Assembly (NCBI GenBank): GCA_017620255.1
Contig: JAFZQU010000013.1
Location: 1-44,150, forward strand
Length of the DNA: 44,150 nucleotides
Reading direction: 5' to 3'
Origin: Lachnospiraceae bacterium
GTDB lineage: Bacteria > Bacillota > Clostridia > Lachnospirales > Lachnospiraceae
A model generated the notes under the pieces. That model worked only from the letters and a program-made list of their open reading frames with translations. It ran no database searches and had not been told where the DNA came from. This document shows positions 6,809-14,850 of this stretch, in pieces. Each line of letters opens with the position of its first letter. The stretch's first letter is position 1. Both the position numbers and the translations under genes were made by a program.

Positions 6809-8896
6809 ATGGGAAAAGACAGGATCATCAAAATGCCGTTTGGAGACATGATTGGTGTTTACCGGATAGATGAAAACGCGCGGGCTTCTTTTGCGCTGGT
6901 TCCGTCCGGTATGCAGGATGGCTTTTTCGATAAAGGCAGGGTCGATCCGATGGTGCAGATCTCGTGCACGGGCGATGCCACCTCGATCGGATTCTGTGCG
7001 GGAGAGACCAGGCATAACAGCGCGCTGACCTCTTCCCTGCAATTTGATTCACAAAGCGTTTCCGGGACAGAAACGCAAAAGACCGTTACCACGGTGTTAA
7101 GATCCCCGGAGGGGATCAGGGCAGAACATATCGTGACTGCAGCGAAAGATTGCCGCAGTATCCGTGTCTGTACAAAAATCATAAACGAAACAGGCGCAGA
7201 ACTGACTATAGAGGCGCTCTCGTCCGTCAACGTAAGCGGGATCACACCGTTTACGGATGACGCGGCGCAGGGGCGTCTTTTTTTGCATAGATTCAGAAGC
7301 CGCTGGAGTGCGGAAGGCCGTCATGAACGCCGGTCGATCGAAGAGCTGTTACTGGAACCGTCGTGGGCAGATTTCGGAGTCCGTGTCGAAAAATTCGGCG
7401 CGCTCGGTTCCATGCCGGTCAGGGGATTTTTCCCCTTTGCGGCAATAGAAGATGAGATGGCGGGCGTGATCTGGGCACTTTCCTGCGTCTGCGATGCTTC
7501 CTGGCAGATCGAAGCGGTCAGGATCGACAGAAATCTGAGTCTCAGTGCAGGGCTTGCCGACTATGAGTACGGACACTGGAGAAAAACACTGCAGCATGGG
7601 GAAACCTTTATGTCACCGGAAGTCTATGTTACGGCTGCCACCTGCGATCTTGCAACAGCCTGCGACAGGCTTCTGGATATGCAAAGAGAAAGACTTCTGC
7701 CTTCGCAGCGGACGGAGACACTGCCTGCCATTCTCAACGAATACTGTACGACATGGGGAGAGCCGGGAGAAGAGATCATCGCCAAAATGCTGCCCGTCAT
7801 TTCCGGATGGGGATTTGAGTATTTTGTCATCGATGCAGGGTGGTACGCGGATGACGGCGGCAACTGGCAGGATAACATGGGCGACTGGCGTGTATCTCCC
7901 AAACTGTTTCCAAACGGCATGAAAAGCGTTGTTGAAAAGATCAACGAGGCCGGGATGAAGGCAGGGATCTGGTTTGAACTGGAAGTGGTCGGAAAGGATG
8001 CAGATGCACGTTCAGAAACCGCACATTTACTGACAAGAGACGGAAAGATCATCGTTTCCGGGACCAGAAGATTCTGGGATATGCGCAGTGAGTGGGTACA
8101 GACATATCTTACGGAAAAAGTGATCGCTTTTCTGAAGGAAAACGGTTTTCAATATATCAAGATCGATTACAACGATACGATCGGCATCGGCTGCGACGGC
8201 GCCGAAAGCATCGGGGAAGCGCTCAGGGAATGTATCCTTGCAACGAAAGCTTTTTTCAAAAAGATCCGCAGGGAGATTCCGGATATCGCCATTGAGGTCT
8301 GCGCTTCCGGCGGACACAGGCTGGAGCCCGGGTTTATGGAACTGGCGGATTACCTGTCCTTTTCCGATGCGCATGAAGAAAAAGAGATCCCTGTCATAGC
8401 CGCCGATCTGCAGCAGCTGGTTCTTGCGCAAAAATCACAGATCTGGGCAGTGCTTCGCAAAACGGACCCGCTAAAGAGGATCGCCTATTCCGTCTGTGCC
8501 GGTATGTACGGTGTCCTTTGTATCTCGGGAGACGTGTTTGATCTTTCCATAGAACAGGCGCGGCTTGCAAAGGAAGGTGTGGCTTTCTATAAAAAAGTCT
8601 CTCCTCTTATCGTGAACGGTTTCACAAAACGCTTCGGCAGGTTCCAGGATTCCAACAGAAACCTGATAGGATACCAGGCCGGTGTACGATACGGAACAGA
8701 TGGCAGGGCGCTTCTGATCGTCCACTTTTTCACACCGGATGACGGAGAAAAGATCAATGTCCCGCTTGAGGGGGATTACCGTATTGTAGAAACATACGAA
8801 GCCGGCGACCATCATGCAATGATCACCGGCCGTACATTCCATATTCAGTTTGATGAGCCGCATGATGCGGCCGCCTTTCTGCTAACGAAGATCTGA
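6809..8896 (+). CDS. GH36-like alpha-galactosidase paralogue
   Basis: This 695-residue cytoplasmic glycosidase belongs to clan GH-D but to a group different from the first enzyme. The barrel has YFVIDAGWYADDGGNWQDNMGDW, AGIWFELEVVG, a nucleophile motif YIKIDYND (Asp453), EVCASGGHRLEPG, and SFSDAHEE (Asp520) where the first enzyme has SDNTDA. GGAGG at 6801-6805 sits three bases before the chosen ATG, closer than usual. A TTG at 6779 overlapping the permease stop would add ten residues but has no ribosome site. It ends the import operon, so it probably attacks imported alpha-galactosides or products the first enzyme handles poorly. GH36 is likely; substrate is open, and other alpha-linked sugars are possible because of the changed acid/base loop. 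Confidence 0.82.
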   Translation: MGKDRIIKMPFGDMIGVYRIDENARASFALVPSGMQDGFFDKGRVDPMVQISCTGDATSIGFCAGETRHNSALTSSLQFDSQSVSGTETQKTVTTVLRSPEGIRAEHIVTAAKDCRSIRVCTKIINETGAELTIEALSSVNVSGITPFTDDAAQGRLFLHRFRSRWSAEGRHERRSIEELLLEPSWADFGVRVEKFGALGSMPVRGFFPFAAIEDEMAGVIWALSCVCDASWQIEAVRIDRNLSLSAGLADYEYGHWRKTLQHGETFMSPEVYVTAATCDLATACDRLLDMQRERLLPSQRTETLPAILNEYCTTWGEPGEEIIAKMLPVISGWGFEYFVIDAGWYADDGGNWQDNMGDWRVSPKLFPNGMKSVVEKINEAGMKAGIWFELEVVGKDADARSETAHLLTRDGKIIVSGTRRFWDMRSEWVQTYLTEKVIAFLKENGFQYIKIDYNDTIGIGCDGAESIGEALRECILATKAFFKKIRREIPDIAIEVCASGGHRLEPGFMELADYLSFSDAHEEKEIPVIAADLQQLVLAQKSQIWAVLRKTDPLKRIAYSVCAGMYGVLCISGDVFDLSIEQARLAKEGVAFYKKVSPLIVNGFTKRFGRFQDSNRNLIGYQAGVRYGTDGRALLIVHFFTPDDGEKINVPLEGDYRIVETYEAGDHHAMITGRTFHIQFDEPHDAAAFLLTKI

Positions 8897-8902
8897 AGAA
8901 CC

Positions 8903-9343
8903 TTACTCCGTGACCACGCCTTTTTGCAGCATGATGTTGGCATACAGTGCCGATTCGCCGGTAACGACGATCGCGTATGCTTTGGCAGCTTCCTCATAGA
9001 AAGCGAACCGTTCGATCTGCCCGATCATCCCTTCGCCTCTCTTATCATGTTTTTTCAGGATCGTTTTGTAGGTATCCCAGATCGGGGTTTCCACCGGATC
9101 CCCTTTCATGACCTCCATGAGATTTACCGGGTGTTCCACATAGGTATCCAGCGGAAACACCTGTAATACGGCGTCCAGAACTTCCGGGACACCGTGGCCG
9201 TCCAGACGGACGACCACAGCATTTTTGCCGACAGATTCCGCAGGAAAATTCCCGTCGGAGATCACGATCCTGTCCGCATGTCCCATTTCACAGAGTACCT
9301 TCAGTAATTGCGGTGATAATATTTTCGGTATACCGGTCAGCAT
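8903..9343 (-). CDS. fucU: RbsD/FucU family sugar mutarotase (L-fucose mutarotase-like)
   Basis: This 146-residue cytoplasmic enzyme interconverts alpha and beta anomers of a free sugar. The family signature is clear: MLTGIPKILSPQLLKVLCEMGHADRIVISDGNFP at the N-terminus, with His22 and Asp30 in the expected places, and FAFYEEAAKAYAIVVTGESALYANIMLQKGV at the C-terminus, which resembles FucU more than RbsD. AAGGAG seven bases upstream selects the ATG at 9343; the open frame extends to 9445 without support. It is last in a dehydrogenase/aldo-keto reductase/fucU operon, 16 bases after the reductase. FucU normally works with fucose isomerase and kinase, neither of which is present, so here it may serve an oxidoreductive sugar route. 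Confidence 0.88.
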   Translation of the reverse strand: MLTGIPKILSPQLLKVLCEMGHADRIVISDGNFPAESVGKNAVVVRLDGHGVPEVLDAVLQVFPLDTYVEHPVNLMEVMKGDPVETPIWDTYKTILKKHDKRGEGMIGQIERFAFYEEAAKAYAIVVTGESALYANIMLQKGVVTE

Positions 9344-9359
9344 GATCTTCTCCTTATTT

Positions 9360-10340
9360 CTATTCCCATAATTGCTTCCAATCCGTGGCGCCGGGCCATA
9401 GGAACACCTGTCCCTTGACCAGCCGGCAGTTACGCTCCGCGCCATCCAACGATCTCATTTCCGATTCTGTCAGCGGATCTTCCGTTGTGCATTTGAGATT
9501 GGATATATACTGTGCCTCTTTGACAGAAAACGGGATCGTGCAAAGGCCCCGTTGTACTGCCCATTTGATGCAGACGAGAGCCGGGTGGATGTTGTGCGCG
9601 TTGGCAACACTGATCACTTCCGGGAGCTGCATGTCGACCACATCATCTTCGCACCGGTCTCTCTCCGGTCTGCTCGGCGAGCCGATGGGGCAGAATCCGA
9701 TGGGTACGATATTCCGTTTTTGCGCGTATTCGCACAGTTCCTGCTGCTGGAAGGACGGATGGCACTCCAGTTCGAGTGCGGCCGGCCGGATCTTGCAGAG
9801 CGGAAGAACCTGCTCGAGTTTGGAGACAGTCATATTGGACATTCCGATCGCTTTTACAAGGCCCAGATCGACCAGTTCCTCACACTGACGCCAGGTATCC
9901 ATAAACTCATCCACGGAAAACGGTTTGGAATCCGGATTCCTGGAATCACCGTCACAGCCGGGAGCATGGTAGTTCGGGAACGGCCAGTGCACAAAATAGA
10001 GATCGATATAGGAAAGTTTCAGGTCATCCAGGCTCTTCAGGCAGGCCTTTTTCACCTCCCGGTGCTGATCGTTCCAGACTTTGGATGTGATGAAGAGATC
10101 TTCCCGTTTTACAGCGCCTTCCGCAAAGAGCGCGGACAGGACTTCCCCGATCTGATCCTCATTCTGGTATACAGAAGCACAGTCGAGCATCCGATAGCCT
10201 GCTTTGATGGCACCTGCAACTGCCGCAGAGATCTGTTCCGGGGTATATTTGTCGGAACCGAAGGTGCCAAGGCCTATTGCCGGCATGACAGCCCCTGTAT
10301 TCAGCTTACGTACAGGAACATGGGTAATGCATTCGCTCAT
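9360..10340 (-). CDS. aldo/keto reductase
   Basis: This 326-residue NAD(P)H-dependent reductase reduces or oxidises a sugar or small carbonyl compound. The catalytic tetrad is visible as Asp53 and Tyr58 (MLDCASVYQNE), Lys87 (ITSKVWN) and His118 (LYFVHWPFP). The N-terminal motif IGLGTFGSD and the later GMSNMTVSKLEQVL are typical of the superfamily. GGAGGAG directly precedes the ATG at 10340. It lies 14 bases after the dehydrogenase and 16 bases before fucU, so all three are one leftward operon. The physiological substrate cannot be deduced; an aldose or keto-sugar presented by the mutarotase is the contextual guess. Confidence 0.93.
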   Translation of the reverse strand: MSECITHVPVRKLNTGAVMPAIGLGTFGSDKYTPEQISAAVAGAIKAGYRMLDCASVYQNEDQIGEVLSALFAEGAVKREDLFITSKVWNDQHREVKKACLKSLDDLKLSYIDLYFVHWPFPNYHAPGCDGDSRNPDSKPFSVDEFMDTWRQCEELVDLGLVKAIGMSNMTVSKLEQVLPLCKIRPAALELECHPSFQQQELCEYAQKRNIVPIGFCPIGSPSRPERDRCEDDVVDMQLPEVISVANAHNIHPALVCIKWAVQRGLCTIPFSVKEAQYISNLKCTTEDPLTESEMRSLDGAERNCRLVKGQVFLWPGATDWKQLWE

Positions 10341-10354
10341 AGTCTCCTCCGTTC

Positions 10355-11419
10355 CTATTTCTCATCCTGATCGCCGAAAACAACCGCCACCTTACCGCAT
10401 TGTCCGGAAGCCATCAGTGCATAAGCCTCGGGAGCCTGCGCCAGATCAAACTCATGTGTGATGAGCCGGTCGGGGTGGATATTCCAGCGTACAAGCCTGT
10501 CCACGAGTTCCTCCATCTTCCAAAGAGATGTTACCCAGGAACCGTAGATCGTCTTCTGGCCGTGGATGATATCGGGGCTTGGATTGAACGTGCAGGTGCC
10601 GCCCTCGCCCACGAAAGCGATCTTGCCGTACGCATGTGTGGCACGGATCGCAAGCTGCCTGCCCGGGTCGGAAGCGGAACAGTCAATGGCTTTTTCCACA
10701 CCGCGGCCGCCTGTGACTTTTAAGATCTCATCCAACGTATCCTCGCCCGGCTTAAATACCTGATCCACAAGACCGAGTTTCTTAGCGAGATCGATCCGGT
10801 AATCATTCATTTCCACACCGATCAGCTGATTGGCACCGAGTGCTTTGCAGAGCATCAGCGCAGCCAGACCGACAGGACCGAGACCGGTTATGAGCACTGC
10901 ATCGTTTCCGCTGATCCCGATCTTTTCGATGGCTTCGTACACGGTACCGAATCCGCAGGCTACCTGTGCACCGTCTTTGTAGGTCAGTTCATCCGGCAGA
11001 GCGATCAGATCCTTTTCATCCGCAAGGATATATTCGCCCATTCCGCCGTTTCTCTGCCAGCCGTACGCAGCACGGAATTTGCTTGTACAGGAAATGTAGT
11101 AACCCCTTCTGCAATCATTGCAGACACCGCACCCGGAGATGTGGTAGACGATGACTCTGTCGCCTTTTTGAAACCGCTTCAGTCCTTCGCCTTCCTCGAC
11201 GATGATCCCGCAGGGCTCATGTCCGGCGATCATGCCCGGAATGTATCCTTCCGCGCCTTTGCCGGTATGTTCCCTGTAGATACACCGGATGTCACTGCCA
11301 CAGATCGTTGTGGCTTTGGTTTTGATCAGAACCTGTCCGAAACCGGGTTTCGGGACATCAAATTCCCTGAATTCGACGGTGGAATTGCCGGGCAGGATCG
11401 CGCCTCTCATTTTTACCAT
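10355..11419 (-). CDS. zinc-dependent medium-chain dehydrogenase (sorbitol/threonine dehydrogenase type)
   Basis: This 354-residue cytoplasmic NAD(P)-dependent alcohol dehydrogenase carries the catalytic zinc ligands Cys40 and His67-Glu68 (TTICGSDIR; IAGHEPCG), the structural-zinc cysteines Cys97, Cys100, Cys103 and Cys111, and the nucleotide-binding motif GLGPVGLAALML. AAGGAG nine bases upstream supports the ATG at 11419; a second ATG lies three codons in. It is the first gene of the leftward dehydrogenase/reductase/mutarotase operon and faces an AraC regulator 130 bases away. Family relatives oxidise polyols or sugar alcohols such as sorbitol, galactitol or threonine. With the FucU partner, I infer a role in oxidising or isomerising a deoxy- or aldo-sugar; substrate unknown. 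Confidence 0.92.
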   Translation of the reverse strand: MVKMRGAILPGNSTVEFREFDVPKPGFGQVLIKTKATTICGSDIRCIYREHTGKGAEGYIPGMIAGHEPCGIIVEEGEGLKRFQKGDRVIVYHISGCGVCNDCRRGYYISCTSKFRAAYGWQRNGGMGEYILADEKDLIALPDELTYKDGAQVACGFGTVYEAIEKIGISGNDAVLITGLGPVGLAALMLCKALGANQLIGVEMNDYRIDLAKKLGLVDQVFKPGEDTLDEILKVTGGRGVEKAIDCSASDPGRQLAIRATHAYGKIAFVGEGGTCTFNPSPDIIHGQKTIYGSWVTSLWKMEELVDRLVRWNIHPDRLITHEFDLAQAPEAYALMASGQCGKVAVVFGDQDEK

Positions 11420-11441
11420 AATACACTTCTCCTTTCAGATC

Positions 11442-11470
11442 CTTGATACTAAAATTGTACGAAAAACCGC
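11442..11470 (-). promoter_or_regulatory. weak promoter candidate of the dehydrogenase operon
   Basis: Reading the minus strand about 35 bases before the dehydrogenase gene, TACAAT is preceded at 17 bases by the poor -35 TTATGA. A weak -35 would fit dependence on the divergent AraC activator. Low certainty. Confidence 0.3.
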
Positions 11471-11549
11471 TGGAGATCATAAGAGAATTAGATGACAGGA
11501 TGCAGAGCCTGATGTCGCATTCGCGCAGGTTTTGTGGTATGATCTTTAT

Positions 11550-12500
11550 ATGGGAAACCCTGATGCAAAAATCACGCAAAAAGATGGCGAAAAGATCACA
11601 TATAAGGACCGGAATATTTCGTTCGTGATGGAGAACGAACCGGTCTATGTCGGCAATATCGTCTTTGAATGTTTTCACAGATCCATTCCGATGCATGCCC
11701 ACTCGGACAACAGTTATGAGATCCATTACATTTCCGGCGGCCACGGACAGGTGACGGTGGAGGGCAGGGAGTATGAGGTGGTGCCAAATACACTGTATAT
11801 CACGGGGCCGCACATACAGCATTCCATGATCCCCGATGCGTCCGATCCGCTCTCGGAATACTGTGTGTATTTAAAACTGACAGACAGGCGCAAATATGCG
11901 GGGAAACCGTCCTCGCTGATGCAGCGTTTTCGTGATACGGTCGTGTGGTACGGAAACGACAGGCACAGGATCCATGCGCTGATGCGTATGCTGTTTGAAG
12001 AACTGGAAGGGAAGAATCTGGGCTACAGAACACAGGTGGAATCTCTGTTGAAACAGCTGATCATTGCCTGTGTCAGGAACTATTCCGTTGAAACGACAGA
12101 CCGGGATCCAAAAGGGCAGCAGTCGATGGACTATCAGTATCTGACCATCGAGGAAGCGTTCCTGTATGAATACGGAACGCTGACACTGACGGATCTTGCA
12201 GGCCGTCTGAACCTGAGCACAAGGCAGACACAGAGACTGCTTTTGGATCATTACGGCATGAACTTCCAAAGGAAAAAGACAGAGGCCAGAATGTCCGCAG
12301 CTGCGCTGATGCTGCGCTCGCCCGGGATAGGGATCACACAGATCGCTGACGCCGTCGGCTATTCTTCCGTCGAGCATTTTTCATCGGCATTTCGCCGTTA
12401 TTACGGAGAGAGCGCCAGCCGGTACCGTTTAAAGATGCAGGAACGGATCCGGAAACAGGATGCAGGACAAATAGCGGAAGCAGATGAGAAAGATACTTGA
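11550..12500 (+). CDS. AraC family transcriptional regulator of the dehydrogenase/reductase/fucU operon
   Basis: The protein has 316 residues from the ATG at 11550. The N-terminal cupin (about 25-120, with IPMHAHSDNSYEIHYISGGHG and ITGPHIQHSMIPD) is followed by two helix-turn-helices near the C-terminus (LTLTDLAGRLNLSTRQTQRLLLDHYG and ITQIADAVGYSSVEHFSSAFRRYYG). The start is uncertain: no clear SD is visible, TATGAT at 11538-11543 with an extended TG looks like a -10, which would make the 11550 transcript nearly leaderless, and a TTG at 11532 is also in frame. Its divergent position points to control of the leftward operon. The C-terminus runs into the promoter of the tRNA-Asp cluster. Confidence 0.9.
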   Translation: MGNPDAKITQKDGEKITYKDRNISFVMENEPVYVGNIVFECFHRSIPMHAHSDNSYEIHYISGGHGQVTVEGREYEVVPNTLYITGPHIQHSMIPDASDPLSEYCVYLKLTDRRKYAGKPSSLMQRFRDTVVWYGNDRHRIHALMRMLFEELEGKNLGYRTQVESLLKQLIIACVRNYSVETTDRDPKGQQSMDYQYLTIEEAFLYEYGTLTLTDLAGRLNLSTRQTQRLLLDHYGMNFQRKKTEARMSAAALMLRSPGIGITQIADAVGYSSVEHFSSAFRRYYGESASRYRLKMQERIRKQDAGQIAEADEKDT

Positions 12501-12525
12501 AATTTTGCCTGATTAGGTGTATGTT
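12497..12525 (+). promoter_or_regulatory. promoter of the tRNA-Asp/Val/Leu cluster
   Basis: TTGAAA (12497-12502) and TATGTT (12520-12525) stand 17 bases apart, 21 bases before tRNA-Asp. The -35 overlaps the end of the AraC gene. Confidence 0.6.
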
Positions 12526-12546
12526 AATAAATGATTTTGCACGTTT

Positions 12547-12620
12547 GGCCCAGTGGCTCAGTTGGTTAGAGCGCCGCCCTGTCACGGCGGAGGTCACGGG
12601 TTCGAGTCCCGTCTGGGTCG
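12547..12620 (+). tRNA. tRNA-Asp (GTC)
   Basis: The acceptor GGCCCAG/CTGGGTC (one G-T pair), discriminator G12620, D-arm GCTCAGTTGGTTAGAGC, anticodon loop CTGTCAC with GTC at 12581-12583 and T-arm ACGGGTTCGAGTCCCGT form a complete cloverleaf. The G73 discriminator is an Asp identity base. CCA is not encoded. Confidence 0.96.
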
Positions 12621-12626
12621 TATGTG

Positions 12627-12733
12627 CCATATCCGCTAAAGCGGATGTGGCGCCAAGAAATTGCGAAGCAATTTCAGAATTTGCGAATCATCTGCAGTGC
12701 AGATGTGAGCAAAGTAACTGCGGAGCAGTTACT
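12627..12733. repeat. array of four short perfect hairpins between tRNA-Asp and tRNA-Val
   Basis: Four independent stem-loops follow each other: 12627-12650 (10-bp stem, TAAA loop, one T-G pair), 12657-12675 (GAAATTGC/GCAATTTC, GAA loop), 12689-12705 (CATCTGC/GCAGATG, AGT loop) and 12713-12733 (AGTAACTGC/GCAGTTACT, GGA loop). Stems differ in sequence but share the design of 7-10 bp closed by three or four bases. GCGAAGC and GCGGAGC are GNA triloops, a class known for unusual stability in single-stranded DNA. No T-runs follow, so they are not terminators. They could guide tRNA processing or be remnants of a repeat family. Confidence 0.8.
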
Positions 12734-12748
12734 AATTAAGAAACATAA

Positions 12749-12821
12749 GGGCTCTTAGCTCAGCTGGGAGAGCATCTGCCTTACAAGCAGAGGGTCATAG
12801 GTTCGAGCCCTATAGGGCCCA
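12749..12821 (+). tRNA. tRNA-Val (TAC)
   Basis: Acceptor GGGCTCT/AGGGCCC (one T-G pair), D-arm AGCTCAGCTGGGAGAGC, anticodon stem TCTGC/GCAGA with loop CTTACAA (TAC at 12782-12784), T-arm ATAGGTTCGAGCCCTAT and discriminator A12821 are all seen. Confidence 0.96.
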
Positions 12822-12829
12822 CTAATTAT

Positions 12830-12873
12830 GAAATCGCTTTGCGATTTCCAGGCACAGCATCCTATGGATGCTG
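12830..12873. repeat. two further short hairpins between tRNA-Val and tRNA-Leu
   Basis: GAAATCGC/GCGATTTC with loop TTT (12830-12848) and CAGCATCC/GGATGCTG with loop TAT (12855-12873) are perfect 8-bp stems with three-base loops. They continue the same design as the array before tRNA-Val. Confidence 0.78.
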
Positions 12874-12880
12874 CACAAAT

Positions 12881-12966
12881 GCCGCAGTGGCGGAACTGGC
12901 AGACGCACAGGACTTAAAATCCTGCGAGGGTTAAACTTCGTACCGGTTCGATTCCGGTCTGCGGCA
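12881..12966 (+). tRNA. tRNA-Leu (TAA)
   Basis: This 86-base class II tRNA has acceptor GCCGCAG/CTGCGGC, anticodon stem CAGGA/TCCTG with loop CTTAAAA (TAA at 12915-12917), a long variable arm, T-arm CCGGTTCGATTCCGG and discriminator A12966. Confidence 0.96.
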
Positions 12967-13033
12967 CTTCTAAAGCCTTGATTTTACTGTAGGTTGTGTA
13001 AAGTCCGGGCTTTTTCATTTGCAGGTAAAAGAC

Positions 13034-13822
13034 ATGGTCATTGCGAATTATCATACACATACAACGCGCTGCAACCATGCAAAGGGCAGTGAAAGAGATT
13101 ATATTGAGACGGCGATCGAAAAAGGATTTGAGGTCATCGGGTTTTCCGACCATACACCGCAGCCTTATCCGCCGGATGTCCGTTCCAGGATCCGCATGGA
13201 TATGTCGCAGTTGCCGGATTATGTGGAAACGCTTCTGAAACTGCGGGACGAATATAAGGAAGAGATCCGTGTTCTGATCGGATATGAAGTCGAGTATTCA
13301 ACGGCATATTTTGAGAAGCTGCTTACGGAACTCGGAAAATATCCGTACGACTATCTGATCATGGGACAGCATTTTGTGCCGGACGAAGTGACCGGATTTT
13401 ACACGGGGGCTGCAACGGATGAAGAAGAAAAGCTCGCGGTCTACACGGACCTTGTGATCGAAGGGATGGAAACGGGAAAATTCCTGTATCTGGCGCACCC
13501 GGACCTCATCCGGTTCACGGGGGATCCGGAAGTATATACAAATCATATGCGGCGTATCATCGCGCATTCCGTGCAAAATCACTATCCGCTGGAGGTGAAC
13601 ATGTACGGGTTTACCGATTACAGATGGTATCCGAATGACCTGTTTTTCTCTCTGGCATCCGAAATGGGGGCCTCGTTTGTGTTTGCCTGTGATGCGCATG
13701 ACCCGGAACTGGTCAGACAGCCGGAAGAATCCGTGGAATTTATGGAGTTTTTAAACAGAAACAATATTAAAGCATTTGAGAATGAGAATCTTCTGCAAAA
13801 GTTACAGACACTGCAGAAATAA
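13034..13822 (+). CDS. PHP-domain histidinol-phosphatase family protein
   Basis: This 262-residue cytoplasmic metal-dependent phosphatase resembles HisJ/HisK, which removes phosphate from L-histidinol phosphate. Metal-binding motifs appear in the expected order: HTHTTRCNHA (His7, His9), GFSDHTP, GYEVEYS, MGQHFV, AHPDLIRF and CDAHDP. The ATG at 13034 has AGGT eight bases upstream; a TTG at 13019 is unsupported. It lies alone between the tRNA-Leu gene and an ABC exporter operon, 17 bases before the latter, so the two may be co-transcribed. No other his gene is near. Histidinol-phosphatase is the best name, although related PHP proteins act on other phosphates. Confidence 0.85.
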   Translation: MVIANYHTHTTRCNHAKGSERDYIETAIEKGFEVIGFSDHTPQPYPPDVRSRIRMDMSQLPDYVETLLKLRDEYKEEIRVLIGYEVEYSTAYFEKLLTELGKYPYDYLIMGQHFVPDEVTGFYTGAATDEEEKLAVYTDLVIEGMETGKFLYLAHPDLIRFTGDPEVYTNHMRRIIAHSVQNHYPLEVNMYGFTDYRWYPNDLFFSLASEMGASFVFACDAHDPELVRQPEESVEFMEFLNRNNIKAFENENLLQKLQTLQK

Positions 13823-13839
13823 CGAATACAAAGGAGTAC

Positions 13840-14850
13840 ATGACAACAATGGAACCGGTGATCCAGATCAAAAACGTTACCAAGGAATTTAAGGTCTTAA
13901 ACCGCAGAGAGGGGATCAAAGGCAGTCTGCTCGATCTTTTTTCGAGAGATTACCGGATCGTCCGTGCGGTGGATGACATCACCATGGATGTAGAGCAGGG
14001 AGAGATCGTGGGATACCTCGGCCCAAACGGTGCCGGCAAGTCCACAACGATCAAAATGATGACGGGAGTATTGGAACCGACCAACGGTCAGATAATCGTC
14101 AACGGCGTTGTTCCCTATAAGAACCGTGCAAAGAATGCAAAGGAGATCGGGGTTGTCTTCGGACAGCGCTCGCAGCTTTGGTGGGCCCTGCCGCTGATCG
14201 AATCCCTGAAACTCTTAAAAGATATCTATCAGATCCCGGATGCGCAGTATGACGAGATGCTTTCTTTCTATGCAGGCATTGCGGACATGGAGGAACTGCT
14301 GCACAAACCCGTACGGCAGATGTCTTTGGGGCAGCGGACGCTGAGCGATATCCTGGCTGCGTTCCTGCATAATCCGAAGATCGTGTTCTTAGACGAACCG
14401 ACCATCGGTCTGGATGTTTCGATGAAGGCCAAGATTCGCGAACTCATTCTTTCCCTGAATGAAAAGAAGCATACGACGGTCATCCTGACGACACATGACA
14501 TGGGGGATGTGGATGCACTCTGCCGCAGGATCGTCATCATCGACCACGGCAAGATGCTTTACGATAATGACATTGATCATCTGAAGAGTTTCTTTGGCTC
14601 TTACCGTACGCTCAAACTGCGGATCAGCGGCGACGTGCAGGAAAAGGAAAAAGAGATCCATGCAATGCTTAAGGACATGGAGACATCGGTCAGTGAAGGC
14701 TGGCTGTCCGTGCTTGTCGATGAGGAAAAGACCAGCGTTGTGAAGGTGCTGAACACGCTTCAGCAGTCCGTGAAGATCCGCGATATGCAGATCGAGGAAA
14801 TCTCGACGGAGGATGTCATCAGGAAGATCTATGAAGGGGATATGAAATGA
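13840..14850 (+). CDS. ABC-2 type exporter ATPase (COG4586-like)
   Basis: This 336-residue ATPase powers the two membrane proteins that follow. Walker A is GPNGAGKST (61-69), the signature is MSLGQRT rather than LSGGQ, Walker B is IVFLDEPTIGLD, and the switch histidine lies in ILTTHDMGD. A C-terminal extension of about 85 residues follows the ATPase core. The SLG-type signature and the insert before the first strand (REGIKGSLLDLFSRDYRIVRAV) are typical of an uncharacterised transporter family always paired with two ABC-2 permeases. AAGGAG lies upstream of the ATG at 13840 at short spacing. The stop overlaps the next start by four bases. Cargo unknown. Confidence 0.9.
   Translation: MTTMEPVIQIKNVTKEFKVLNRREGIKGSLLDLFSRDYRIVRAVDDITMDVEQGEIVGYLGPNGAGKSTTIKMMTGVLEPTNGQIIVNGVVPYKNRAKNAKEIGVVFGQRSQLWWALPLIESLKLLKDIYQIPDAQYDEMLSFYAGIADMEELLHKPVRQMSLGQRTLSDILAAFLHNPKIVFLDEPTIGLDVSMKAKIRELILSLNEKKHTTVILTTHDMGDVDALCRRIVIIDHGKMLYDNDIDHLKSFFGSYRTLKLRISGDVQEKEKEIHAMLKDMETSVSEGWLSVLVDEEKTSVVKVLNTLQQSVKIRDMQIEEISTEDVIRKIYEGDMK

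Noticed and set aside
12967-13017. Terminator after tRNA-Leu based on AAAGCC and GGGCTTTTT
   Set aside because: The pairing bases are separated by more than 35 bases and no compact stem forms; support is too weak to list.
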